A DNA stretch of 64,000 bases, from positions 247,305-311,304 of the forward strand of contig CAZCHE010000006.1 of NCBI GenBank assembly GCA_964498395.1. The letters run 5' to 3'. Below are positions 24,647-33,359 of the stretch, piece by piece. The notes below the pieces were generated by a model that did no database searches, was not told where the DNA came from, and saw only the letters and a program-made list of their open reading frames with translations. This stretch comes from Parapedobacter sp964498395. GTDB taxonomy: Bacteria; Bacteroidota; Bacteroidia; Sphingobacteriales; Sphingobacteriaceae. Position 1 is the stretch's first letter. Every line of letters starts with the position of its first letter. The position numbers were made by a program, and so were the translations under genes.

Positions 24647-27448
24647 ATGAATGTAGAAGTAGCAACGCTCGATCCCAAAACCCATATCATTATTAAAGGC
24701 GCCCGTGTACATAATCTCAAAAATGTAGACGTAGCTATCCCCAAAAACAAACTGGTGGTCATCACGGGGATGTCCGGATCCGGAAAATCCTCGCTTGCCT
24801 TTGACACCTTATATGCCGAAGGGCAACGCCGATACGTGGAAAGCCTTTCGTCTTATGCACGGCAGTTTATGGGCCGGATGAGTAAACCGGAAGTCGATTA
24901 TATCAAGGGCATCGCACCCGCTATCGCGATAGAACAGCGCGTGATCACCAGTAACCCTCGGTCTACAGTCGGTACTTCTACCGAAATTTACGATTACCTG
25001 AAGCTGCTCTATGCGCGCATCGGTAAAACATACTCACCCATTTCCGGAGAGGAAGTAAAGAAAGATACCGTCAGTTCGGTGGTTAATTTCGTCACCAGCC
25101 TACCGCAAGACACGGTGGTAACGGTGAGCTGTCCGCTATATCCCTCCAATGAACGCAAACTCAAGGAAGAGTTGGCCGTATTGCTACAGAAAGGTTTTGT
25201 ACGGGTCGTATACCAGGGGAGCATATCAAAGATCGAATCCCTATTGGAAGACGATGCGGTAGAGAACCGCACGGCCAAACCCGGCGATCTGCAAATCGTC
25301 GTGGACCGTATTACGGTAGATGGACACGAGGATACGGAAAGCCGTATCGCCGATTCTGTGCAAACGGCGTTTTTTGAAGGGAAAGGCGACTGTTATGTAA
25401 CGGAAAATGACACCATGCACACCTTTTCCGACCGATTCGAATTAGATGGCCTTTTGTTTGAGGTGCCGACCCCGAATTTTTTTAGCTTTAACAATCCCTA
25501 TGGCGCCTGCAAGCGTTGCGAAGGATACGGACGTATCATCGGAATCGACCCCGACCTGGTGATTCCTGACAAGAGCCGGTCGGTATATGATGGGGCCATT
25601 GCTCCTTGGCGAGGTGAAAAAATGGGCGAATGGCTACAACGACTGGTGAATAACTCCATCAAATTCGACTTTCCCATCCATCGGGCTTATGCCGACCTTA
25701 CCAAGGCACAGCAGGAATTGCTTTGGACGGGCAATGAATATTTTAGCGGATTGAACAAGTTTTTTGAGGAGCTCGAAGAGCAAACCTACAAAATCCAATA
25801 TCGGGTGATGCTCTCCCGTTATCGGGGCAAGACAGATTGCCCGGAATGTAAGGGTACACGCCTCCGCAAGGACGCTTCGTATGTAAAAGTCAATGGCAAA
25901 TCCATCTCCGATGTGGTATTGATGCCCTTGGATTCGGCACTATCCTTTTTCCAGCATCTTGAATTATCGGAAAGCGAAGCAAAAATTGCGAAACGCCTCC
26001 TTGCCGAAATCAACAGCCGCCTTCAGTTTCTGACCGATGTGGGGCTGGGTTATCTGACATTGAATCGCTTGTCTAATACCTTATCGGGAGGTGAATCCCA
26101 ACGGATCAATCTAGCGACATCGCTGGGCAGTTCGCTGGTCGGCTCCATCTATGTCCTTGATGAACCCAGCATCGGGCTGCACCCACGCGATACGCAACGC
26201 CTTATTGGGGTGCTCAAATCACTGCGGAATGTGGGCAACACCGTGCTGGTGGTAGAGCATGAGCAGGAAATGATGCAGGCCGCAGATCATTTGATAGACA
26301 TCGGACCAGAAGCGGGAGTAAATGGCGGCCGATTGGTGTTCGATGGCACCTATGATGAAATTTTACAAGACGCCAATAGCCTTACCGGCCAATATCTCAG
26401 CGGTAAAGACAGTATCCCGTTACCCAAAAGTCGCCGCAAGTGGCACGATGCCATCGTCATCAAGGGTGCGCGGGAAAACAACCTGAAAGGAATCGATGTT
26501 CGCTTTCCGCTGAATGTCTTTACCGTCGTAACCGGTGTGTCCGGTTCCGGTAAAACATCGTTGGTCAAACGGATCTTATACCCTGCCCTGCAAAAAGCGA
26601 TTGGCAATTATTCTGGTGAACAAACCGGACTGTATGACGGTATTGATGGCGATTTCCAGCGCGTGGAGCAAGTGGAGTTGGTAGACCAAAACCCGATCGG
26701 CCGCTCTTCGCGCTCAAACCCCGTCACCTATGTGAAAGCTTGGGATGAAATCCGGGCATTGTACAGTGCCCAATCTGCTGCCAAAGCAGCCGGATTGAAG
26801 CCAGCAGCCTTTTCATTCAACGTGGAAGGTGGTCGCTGCGATGTCTGTCAGGGCGAAGGAGAGGTGAAAATCGAGATGCAATTTATGGCCGATATCGTGC
26901 TTCCTTGTGAAGCCTGTGGGGGAAAACGATTCAAGCAGCATGTGCTCGACATCTTGTGGAACGAAAAGAATGTAGCCGATATTTTAGGCCTAAGTGTCGA
27001 TGAGGCGTTGGAATTTTTTGCTAGCCAACCCAAGGTGATGGCAAAATTGCAGCCGCTGGCCGATGTCGGGCTTGGATATGTGAAGTTAGGACAGTCGTCA
27101 AGCACATTGTCTGGTGGCGAAGCCCAGCGGATCAAGTTGGCCTCGTTTCTCATCAAGGGCAACAATAGTAAAAACACCTTGTTTATCTTTGACGAGCCGA
27201 CTACGGGGCTCCATTTCCATGATATCAAGAAGCTGCTAAAGTCATTTGATGCGCTCATTGCCCAGGGAAACAGCATTTTGGTCATCGAGCATAACATGGA
27301 CATGATCAAGAGTGCAGACTGGATCATCGACATTGGACCCGAAGGCGGTGAAAAAGGAGGAGAATTGGTGTTTGAAGGTACGCCTGAAGATATGGTGAAA
27401 AGCTCGGATACGCATACTGCAAACTTTCTGAAAGGGTATATCGCGTAG
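24647..27448 (+). CDS. uvrA: Excinuclease ABC subunit A (UvrA)
   Basis: UvrA recognises bulky DNA lesions and loads UvrB in nucleotide excision repair. The 933-residue protein has two ABC ATPase halves: Walker A GMSGSGKSSLAFDTLYAEGQ and GVSGSGKTSLVKRIL; signatures LSGGESQRINLATSLG and LSGGEAQRIKLASFL; Walker B VLDEPSIGLHPRD and IFDEPTTGLHFHD. Zinc-binding pairs are visible in CKRCEGYG, CPECKGTRL, CDVCQGEGEVKIEM and CEACGGKRF. Length is standard. uvrB and uvrC are not in the window. Confidence 0.97.
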   Translation: MNVEVATLDPKTHIIIKGARVHNLKNVDVAIPKNKLVVITGMSGSGKSSLAFDTLYAEGQRRYVESLSSYARQFMGRMSKPEVDYIKGIAPAIAIEQRVITSNPRSTVGTSTEIYDYLKLLYARIGKTYSPISGEEVKKDTVSSVVNFVTSLPQDTVVTVSCPLYPSNERKLKEELAVLLQKGFVRVVYQGSISKIESLLEDDAVENRTAKPGDLQIVVDRITVDGHEDTESRIADSVQTAFFEGKGDCYVTENDTMHTFSDRFELDGLLFEVPTPNFFSFNNPYGACKRCEGYGRIIGIDPDLVIPDKSRSVYDGAIAPWRGEKMGEWLQRLVNNSIKFDFPIHRAYADLTKAQQELLWTGNEYFSGLNKFFEELEEQTYKIQYRVMLSRYRGKTDCPECKGTRLRKDASYVKVNGKSISDVVLMPLDSALSFFQHLELSESEAKIAKRLLAEINSRLQFLTDVGLGYLTLNRLSNTLSGGESQRINLATSLGSSLVGSIYVLDEPSIGLHPRDTQRLIGVLKSLRNVGNTVLVVEHEQEMMQAADHLIDIGPEAGVNGGRLVFDGTYDEILQDANSLTGQYLSGKDSIPLPKSRRKWHDAIVIKGARENNLKGIDVRFPLNVFTVVTGVSGSGKTSLVKRILYPALQKAIGNYSGEQTGLYDGIDGDFQRVEQVELVDQNPIGRSSRSNPVTYVKAWDEIRALYSAQSAAKAAGLKPAAFSFNVEGGRCDVCQGEGEVKIEMQFMADIVLPCEACGGKRFKQHVLDILWNEKNVADILGLSVDEALEFFASQPKVMAKLQPLADVGLGYVKLGQSSSTLSGGEAQRIKLASFLIKGNNSKNTLFIFDEPTTGLHFHDIKKLLKSFDALIAQGNSILVIEHNMDMIKSADWIIDIGPEGGEKGGELVFEGTPEDMVKSSDTHTANFLKGYIA

Positions 27449-27543
27449 TGTGGGGAGCGGAAATCGAGCGGAACACTAACTAACTAGTTACAATTACGTT
27501 GTATTGATTTCTTCGGATAACCACTATCTTTATCCTAGTCAAG

Positions 27544-27684
27544 GAGGCCGTCTCAAAAGCCTTACGTCATTTCGAGGAAGTACGACGAGAAATCTTATTA
27601 TTCTTGGACACGATTTAGAAGATTTCTCACTACGCTGCGCTTCATTCGAAATGACGGTCGTTTTTTATCTTTTGAGACACCCTC
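27544..27684. repeat. 141-base nested inverted-repeat element (MITE/REP-like)
   Basis: The outer arms, GAGGCCGTCTCAAAAG at 27544-27559 and its complement at 27669-27684, match at 14 of 16 positions. Inside are two further perfect inverted pairs: CGTCATTTCGA at 27565-27575 with 27646-27656, and GAGAAATCTT at 27587-27596 with 27619-27628. The whole can fold into one long hairpin. There is no coding capacity. It lies between uvrA and the GGT-like gene, whose ATG is 20 bases beyond it. It looks like a non-autonomous repeat of a kind dispersed in Bacteroidota genomes; only one copy is in the window. Confidence 0.8.
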
Positions 27685-27704
27685 TATAATCCCTTATCAA
27701 AAAA

Positions 27705-29603
27705 ATGAAACGATATTTAACCCTCATCGCCTGCAGCCTCACTTTAACGGTCACTGCTTTTGCCCAACCCACCCAAAAACCTCCCCTCCATGGCAAGCAC
27801 TGGATGGCTATTACTGGTAAACCGCTGGCGGCCACGGCCGGAGCGATGGTATTCCAGCAGGGGGGCAATGCGGTAGACGCCGCCTGCGCGATGTTAGCAG
27901 CCACTTGCACGATGTGGGATGTACTGAGCTGGGGTGGTGAAACCCAAGCGCTGATCCATAACCCCCGCACGGGAAAGGTCATTGCCATCAATGCATTGGG
28001 CGTAGCCCCGACAGGTGCTACTCCGGATTTTTTTAAACAAAAGGGGTATGCGTTTCCGCCGGAATACGGTCCGCTTGCGGCCGTAACGCCCGGTACACCG
28101 GGAGGAATTTGCCACATGTTGGCCGAATACGGTAAATTGAGCCTTAAGGAGGTATTGGCTCCGGCTATGGAGATGGCTGCCGGATATCCCATCGATGCGC
28201 AGACCGCTAACAGCATGGAACGTGGCAAGGAGCGGATCAAACAATGGCCATACAGCAAAACGGTATTCCTCCCACATGAAGGGGAAGAGCGGGAAGCGCC
28301 AGCCCCGGGGGAGATCTTCGTGCAAAAAGACCTCTTAGCCACGTTGGAGAAGATGGTCGAAGCCGAACAAAGCGCCCTTGCCCAAGGCAAGAGCCGTAAG
28401 GAGGCTATTATGGCGGCATACGATCGATTTTATACCGGCGATATTGCTGAAGAATTTGTAAGGGGCAGCCAAGAGCAAGGTGGACTCATCACCATGGAGG
28501 ATCTGGCCAATTGGAAACCGATCGAGGAAGAACCCGTGATGACCACATACAAAGGGATTGATGTGTACAAGCTGCAAGAATGGACACAAGGCCCAGCATT
28601 GCTACAGGCGCTCAATATACTAGAGGGGTTTGACTTAAAGGCCATGGGTTACAACTCTACGGAATACATTCATACCCTCTACCAGACGATGAACCTCGCC
28701 TTTGCCGACCGTGATTTTTACTATGGCGATCCCTATTTTACGCCCCGGCCACCCATAAAAGGGTTGCTGAGCAAGGCATATGCAAAGGAACGCGCAAAAC
28801 TCATTAATCCCGATCGCAACGAACCCCATTCACAACCTGGAGATCCTTATCCATTCGAAGGCAAAACCAATCCATTTCATGCATTACTGCAACAACGCCA
28901 AGCGCTTTTGGCCGATACATCGGGGTTGCAGGAACTGGAGCACTTCGTGCCACAGCATGATGCCACGGCATTTATCGCCGATAGCTTGTATAACGACCGC
29001 TTCTTAAGAGGAACGACCAGCGTCGAGGCTGCAGATGCAGAGGGATGGGTGGTTTCGATTACACCAAGTGGCGGATGGCTACCGGCAAGTATCGCCGGCC
29101 ATACGGGTGTCGGCATGAGCCAGCGCATGCAAAGCTTCGTGCTTGATTCCATTATCGATCCGTTTAATGTGGTCGCGCCCGGTAAGCGCCCGCGGGTGAC
29201 ATTAACGCCGTCTATGGCGCTGAAAGAAGGTAAGCCTTATCTTTCTTTTGCCGTACAGGGCGGAGATACACAAGACCAAAATCTCTTGCAGTTTTTCCTC
29301 AATATAGTGGAGTTTGACATGACCGTGCAACAGGCCACGGAAGCGGCCAATATCAACAGTAACCAGCTGTGGCTATCGCTCGGCGGTACGCAGTTTAAGG
29401 ATCGGATGCCTCGGGCAGGAAGTATATTGGTCGGGCGTGACACCCCCCAAGAAGTGGTAGACAAACTCGAGTCTATGGGGTATTCGGTAAGACGGGGTAA
29501 TCGAACCAGCGGACCAATCAATGCGATTTTCATCGACCACGAGCATGGCACATTGTGGGGTGGAAGTAGTAATAATGGAGAAGATTACGGGATTGGGTGG
29601 TAA
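27705..29603 (+). CDS. Secreted gamma-glutamyltransferase-like Ntn hydrolase
   Basis: A 632-residue exported protein (signal MKRYLTLIACSLTLTVTAFAQ). It has the GGT fold pattern: the large-subunit start GGNAVDAACAMLAATC, then AVTPGTPGGICHMLAEYG, TMNLAFADRDFYYGDPYF, and the putative autocleavage site GTTSVEAADAEGWVVSIT with Thr437 as probable nucleophile. Two differences from true GGT are visible. The R-E of the glutamate-binding DxRExAP motif is replaced (INALGVAP), and TTH reads TTS. It may therefore act on other gamma-linked or acyl substrates. No partner gene is adjacent. Confidence 0.8.
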   Translation: MKRYLTLIACSLTLTVTAFAQPTQKPPLHGKHWMAITGKPLAATAGAMVFQQGGNAVDAACAMLAATCTMWDVLSWGGETQALIHNPRTGKVIAINALGVAPTGATPDFFKQKGYAFPPEYGPLAAVTPGTPGGICHMLAEYGKLSLKEVLAPAMEMAAGYPIDAQTANSMERGKERIKQWPYSKTVFLPHEGEEREAPAPGEIFVQKDLLATLEKMVEAEQSALAQGKSRKEAIMAAYDRFYTGDIAEEFVRGSQEQGGLITMEDLANWKPIEEEPVMTTYKGIDVYKLQEWTQGPALLQALNILEGFDLKAMGYNSTEYIHTLYQTMNLAFADRDFYYGDPYFTPRPPIKGLLSKAYAKERAKLINPDRNEPHSQPGDPYPFEGKTNPFHALLQQRQALLADTSGLQELEHFVPQHDATAFIADSLYNDRFLRGTTSVEAADAEGWVVSITPSGGWLPASIAGHTGVGMSQRMQSFVLDSIIDPFNVVAPGKRPRVTLTPSMALKEGKPYLSFAVQGGDTQDQNLLQFFLNIVEFDMTVQQATEAANINSNQLWLSLGGTQFKDRMPRAGSILVGRDTPQEVVDKLESMGYSVRRGNRTSGPINAIFIDHEHGTLWGGSSNNGEDYGIGW

Positions 29604-29623
29604 AAGAAGCATGTGTTAAACGT

Positions 29624-29665
29624 AAAAAAAAACCAAGCTTTTTATGTCGAAAGCTTGGTTTTTTT
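29624..29665. terminator. Bidirectional terminator between the GGT-like and lipoprotein genes
   Basis: An 11-base-pair perfect stem (29631-29641 with 29650-29660) and an 8-base loop, flanked by an A-run on the left and a T-run on the right. It lies between two converging genes and works in both directions by symmetry. Confidence 0.85.
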
Positions 29666-29706
29666 ACACGCGTACTTGCTTAACCTAACGCTTCTGTAGC
29701 GCGGCA

Positions 29707-30546
29707 TTATTTTTTACTTAATACAAACCGTAGCTGGATATCGCTGGCTGTTGCGGTTGCCGGAAGCGAACCTTGATCAGTCCGGACACGCAAACGGAGG
29801 TTGTTATTTCCGGTAAAAGTCAGCGTATACTCAAAAGAGACGCCGCCAGAAGTGGTGTTATAAGGCAATTCATGCAGCGTTTGATTAGCGGTTCCTTTCA
29901 CTAAATGCGCCACCAGCTTACCGCCGTTCTTTTCGATCATTTCTCGTGCATTCGTGACACCAAGGGCGTTTAATACCGGTGCTGGTATAGCGATGTCTTC
30001 CACTTTCATGTAAGCGGGGCCTTCCCATACGATGGCGAGCGTCGTTGTTACCGCAGCGGCTTTACCCGAAAGGTTGATGGGCGTACCCCAGTTGTTCGCC
30101 TTTTTTGGGCCAAAGAGATCGCCGGTAGTCGTATTGACGTAATAATCGCCATCCTTCCCCGTTCCGGCACCGGGGGCACCACTTCCGGAATGCAGGGCTG
30201 CTTGATCAGCCGCATTGCCTATTTCAGCAGTAGCCATGTTGTGGGCCGCTCCCCATTTATTACTTTGTTTGGGGCCGTAGAGTTTACCCGTGGTTTTGTC
30301 GATGTAAAAATCCCCTGTCTTTCCAAAGGAAGTAGATGGGGTTCCTTTTGCCAAATAAATCAACGCTTCGGCCTTTCCGGGTACGTTCAGCGATTCATCT
30401 TGGTTTCCTTGGCTTCCACCTTGCGGACTCTCCGTAGGCGGTAGATCGATAATTAAGATGTTTTCTTTTTTCGCACAAGAGGTTGCAAAAATAACCCCGG
30501 CAAGGCATGCTGCAAAAAGCAGCGGTTGAATGAATTTTTGTTTCAT
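29707..30546 (-). CDS. Lipoprotein with duplicated TGK-GD-Y-TTG-GPK module
   Basis: From ATG 30546 the 279-residue protein starts MKQKFIQPLLFAACLAG with lipobox FATSC (Cys24), followed by a Pro/Gly/Gln-rich linker. Two similar ~35-residue modules follow: about residues 68-104 (GKTGDFYIDKTTGKLYGPK) and 121-158 (GKDGDYYVNTTTGDLFGPK). Such modules are seen next to collagen-like or fibre-type surface proteins of Bacteroidota. The C-terminal ~115 residues form a beta-rich domain (SFEYTLTFTGNNNLRLRVRT) that I cannot name. The function is unknown; it is probably exposed on the outer membrane. Confidence 0.75.
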   Translation of the reverse strand: MKQKFIQPLLFAACLAGVIFATSCAKKENILIIDLPPTESPQGGSQGNQDESLNVPGKAEALIYLAKGTPSTSFGKTGDFYIDKTTGKLYGPKQSNKWGAAHNMATAEIGNAADQAALHSGSGAPGAGTGKDGDYYVNTTTGDLFGPKKANNWGTPINLSGKAAAVTTTLAIVWEGPAYMKVEDIAIPAPVLNALGVTNAREMIEKNGGKLVAHLVKGTANQTLHELPYNTTSGGVSFEYTLTFTGNNNLRLRVRTDQGSLPATATASDIQLRFVLSKK

Positions 30547-30698
30547 GATTTTATTGTTTTCTTCTTGTTTGCCTAACAGCATTGCACACATCCATTTGTC
30601 TGCTAAACGCCGATAAGCTTAATGCGATGCAAAGGTTGGGAGAAAGAGGGCGGCCTACAATACCGCAAAAATGTGATATTGTGATCCAAGCGGGTAAC

Positions 30699-30725
30699 AA
30701 AAAAGGCCGGTGATAAACCGACCTT
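30699..30725 (-). terminator. Terminator of the histidine kinase-response regulator genes
   Basis: On the minus strand a 9-base-pair stem (30725-30717 with 30711-30703, one G-U pair) is followed by a run of U residues. It lies 35 bases after the response-regulator stop. Confidence 0.75.
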
Positions 30726-30760
30726 GACTGATGTTTGTGAGGTGTACGTGGAATCTGTCA

Positions 30761-31387
30761 TTAAACCAACCGTTCGCGGAAGGCTTTTGACACGGCTTCG
30801 GTTTGCGACCGTACATGGAGCTTATCGTAGATCCGTTTGATATGCGTGCGCACGGTATCTATACTGATGAAATGCTTATCGGCAATAAGTTTATAACTAA
30901 TGCCATCAGCCAGCGATTGCAAGATTTCGTGCTCACGAGGAGTGAGGTTATACGTATTTTGGTTGGTCTTGGCATAGCTGCTGATCACCATTCGGGCAAT
31001 GGAGGGGCTCATCGGAGCGCCACCATGTAATACTTCTTCAATAGCGGGGACGAGCCTGTCGGTGATGTTGGCCTTGAGCAAATAACCGTTGGCTCCTGCT
31101 GTAAGTGCGTCAAAGACATGCTGGTTATCATCAAAGATGGTGAGCATGATAAGTTGCACCGACGTATTGGTCTGCCTAATAAGGCCTACGGCCTCTATTC
31201 CACTAATGCCGGGGATGTCGATATCCATTAGCACTACATCTGGTTTCATTTGCTCAATTTGCCGGACAACATCTGCATAGCTGTTGTATGCCGCGACCAC
31301 CTCATATCCTTCACTGATGTTGAGGAGTACGCAGAGACTTTCGCGCAAGTTGTCGTGGTCTTCATAGATCATGATTCGTACTGCCAT
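30761..31387 (-). CDS. NarL/FixJ-type response regulator
   Basis: A 208-residue two-domain regulator. The receiver domain has the acidic pair ED in MIYEDHDN, the phosphoacceptor Asp55 in VVLMDIDIPGISG, and Lys in NGYLLKANI. The C-terminal LuxR helix-turn-helix reads LTPREHEILQSLADGISYKL and DTVRTHIKRIYDKL. It follows the HisKA_3 sensor kinase gene after 62 bases on the same strand, so the kinase is its likely phosphodonor. Targets are unknown; the esterase and ABC-permease genes upstream are candidates. Confidence 0.93.
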   Translation of the reverse strand: MAVRIMIYEDHDNLRESLCVLLNISEGYEVVAAYNSYADVVRQIEQMKPDVVLMDIDIPGISGIEAVGLIRQTNTSVQLIMLTIFDDNQHVFDALTAGANGYLLKANITDRLVPAIEEVLHGGAPMSPSIARMVISSYAKTNQNTYNLTPREHEILQSLADGISYKLIADKHFISIDTVRTHIKRIYDKLHVRSQTEAVSKAFRERLV

Positions 31388-31449
31388 GGCACTCTCTTTT
31401 TAGTTGTCGACAAAATTATACCTTCTTAACCGCACATCCTATACCCCAA

Positions 31450-33270
31450 TCATGTGACGGGCAATATGGCTCGGATCGTTGTGCCCATGCCTGGCTCGGA
31501 TAAGACCGTTAATTCCCCCCCTGCTTGATGCATTCTGGATTTCATGTTTTTCAACCCATTACCTCGCGGTTCGCCATGAAGTTCAAAACCACGACCGTTG
31601 TCTGTAATGGATACGATAAAAAGCGAAGAGGTCATTGCTAGTTCGATTTGGATGCGGGTGGCATGGCTGTATTTCACGGCGTTATTCAGCGCTTCCTTAA
31701 CAATCAAGTATAAACTTTTGCGCACTTCCGGCTCACATTTCAACTGTGCAATCTGACCGGATTCACGGAACTCGTATTCCACTCCCACCGGTTCAAGCAA
31801 TGTCGCGGCGAAATCCTTCATTCGCAGCACCATCTTGTCGAAATTATCGTTAGCAGGATTAATAGACCAGACCAGATCACCGATACTGTCGATGGTTTGC
31901 TTGGATTGCTGCTGTATCTTTTGCAATTGAGCGGCTACTAGGGTTGGGTCGTGGCTTTTCAGTAGGGCAATGCTACTGCTGATATTGATTCCGGAAAGCG
32001 TGGAGCCAACATCATCATGCAGATCTGCAGCAATTTTATTGCGTACTTCCTGCTCCCGTAGTTTTCGCTTCATCTTATAGCGGTTGAAGATGAGCAATGC
32101 GATGACGGTGCTCACTACAAAAATGCTTATAATCGCATATTGTTGCCACCGCGTGCGTTGGTTTTGCGCATTGAGCCTCGTGATCTCAAGTTCTTTTTTC
32201 TCCGCCTCATACTTCGCTTGTAATTCCGACACCTGTTTAAGTTGGTCGGCCAGTTGTAAGCTATCCTTAATCCTGTTAGACATCGCCAGGTAATGATACG
32301 CTTGATTCCAGTTGGCCGTTTCCCGATAAAGTTCCGCCAATTCGGCGGCAGCCTCCATTTTATAATTATGGGTCTGTAGGCTATCGTTAAGGCTAACTGC
32401 TTCGATAAGGAATCGCTCGGCCTGTGTCGGTGAGCCGAGTTTCATGTGGGTTTTACCCAATGCAATAGCCATATAGGCTACGTCTGCCAGCTGCTGCTGT
32501 TCCAGGAAAAAGGCATGTGACCGCTCGAAGTTAGCCAAAGCCTGTTTGTATTGGCCCATGGCATAATAGGTGTCGCCTAGATTCTCATGCAAGCTGGCCA
32601 TCTGCCCCCCAACTTTCTCAGCAAGTGCCATGCATTCCACTAATAGGATGACACTGGCGTCGTATCGCTCCATTTTACGGTAGAGAATACCCAAGCTGGA
32701 AGCTGCATCGATATACCTCGCTGTGTCTGCTCGCTGCATGAATTGATCCATTGCTAAGCGGAAGTATTTTTCAGACTGCCCATAATCATGCTGCTCCCGG
32801 TATAAGATAGCCTTGAGTCGGTTGATGTTACCCAAGGGGTCTGCGTATTGAGCCAATGCGGCCAACGAATCTGCCAATACCAATTGATCCAATGCCTGGC
32901 TATATTTATTCTCTGCGGTGAGCATCTCCGCGTAGTTGTAAGCCACCCTGCTGGCTTCACTATGTTCATTCAAGACAAGGAATAGGGCATACCCTTTTTC
33001 AAAAAATAAAGCGGCGGAGTCACGCTTACCCATGCGGAAATAATTCCATCCGATGGTGTTATACGCAGCGGCTTCGCCATCCCGATCTCGTGCGCTCAAT
33101 ACCTCATCCAACACCTCCTGAGCCAGGGCCAATCCTTCCACAGGATTGGTATAGGCCATCATAAACGATTCGCGTAACCGCTCCTTAGGTGGGCTGGGGG
33201 CGGTTTGGGCGATGATTTCCGAAAAACTGAAAATCAGCAACAATAATAAACATCGTGATAGGCAATGCAT
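31450..33270 (-). CDS. TPR-containing sensor histidine kinase (HisKA_3 family)
   Basis: A 606-residue membrane kinase. A signal peptide (to about residue 21) is followed by a periplasmic array of TPR-like helices (residues ~35-340, for example YNTIGWNYFRMGKRDSAALF and NLGDTYYAMGQYKQALANFE). A short coiled coil, one membrane helix (377-396) and the cytoplasmic core come next. The HisKA_3 phosphoacceptor is His418 in KIAADLHDDVGSTLSGI; the HATPase has VKEALNNAVKYSHA, DNGRGFE and GNGLKNMKSRM. It pairs with the NarL-type regulator downstream. The input signal is unknown, but the TPR domain suggests a protein or peptide. Confidence 0.93.
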   Translation of the reverse strand: MHCLSRCLLLLLIFSFSEIIAQTAPSPPKERLRESFMMAYTNPVEGLALAQEVLDEVLSARDRDGEAAAYNTIGWNYFRMGKRDSAALFFEKGYALFLVLNEHSEASRVAYNYAEMLTAENKYSQALDQLVLADSLAALAQYADPLGNINRLKAILYREQHDYGQSEKYFRLAMDQFMQRADTARYIDAASSLGILYRKMERYDASVILLVECMALAEKVGGQMASLHENLGDTYYAMGQYKQALANFERSHAFFLEQQQLADVAYMAIALGKTHMKLGSPTQAERFLIEAVSLNDSLQTHNYKMEAAAELAELYRETANWNQAYHYLAMSNRIKDSLQLADQLKQVSELQAKYEAEKKELEITRLNAQNQRTRWQQYAIISIFVVSTVIALLIFNRYKMKRKLREQEVRNKIAADLHDDVGSTLSGINISSSIALLKSHDPTLVAAQLQKIQQQSKQTIDSIGDLVWSINPANDNFDKMVLRMKDFAATLLEPVGVEYEFRESGQIAQLKCEPEVRKSLYLIVKEALNNAVKYSHATRIQIELAMTSSLFIVSITDNGRGFELHGEPRGNGLKNMKSRMHQAGGELTVLSEPGMGTTIRAILPVT

Positions 33271-33359
33271 GGATTGTCAATATAACCGAGGTAATGGAAA
33301 CCTCGTATAGATTTAGATTCAGTGGTTATCATAGAGGCGTCGTTACCAAAACAGTCGAT

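Noticed and set aside
27665..28390. 241-codon frame antisense to the GGT-like gene
   Set aside because: It is rich in Ser, Pro, Trp and Cys in a pattern produced by the opposite strand; no motif or start context, and it runs into the repeat element.
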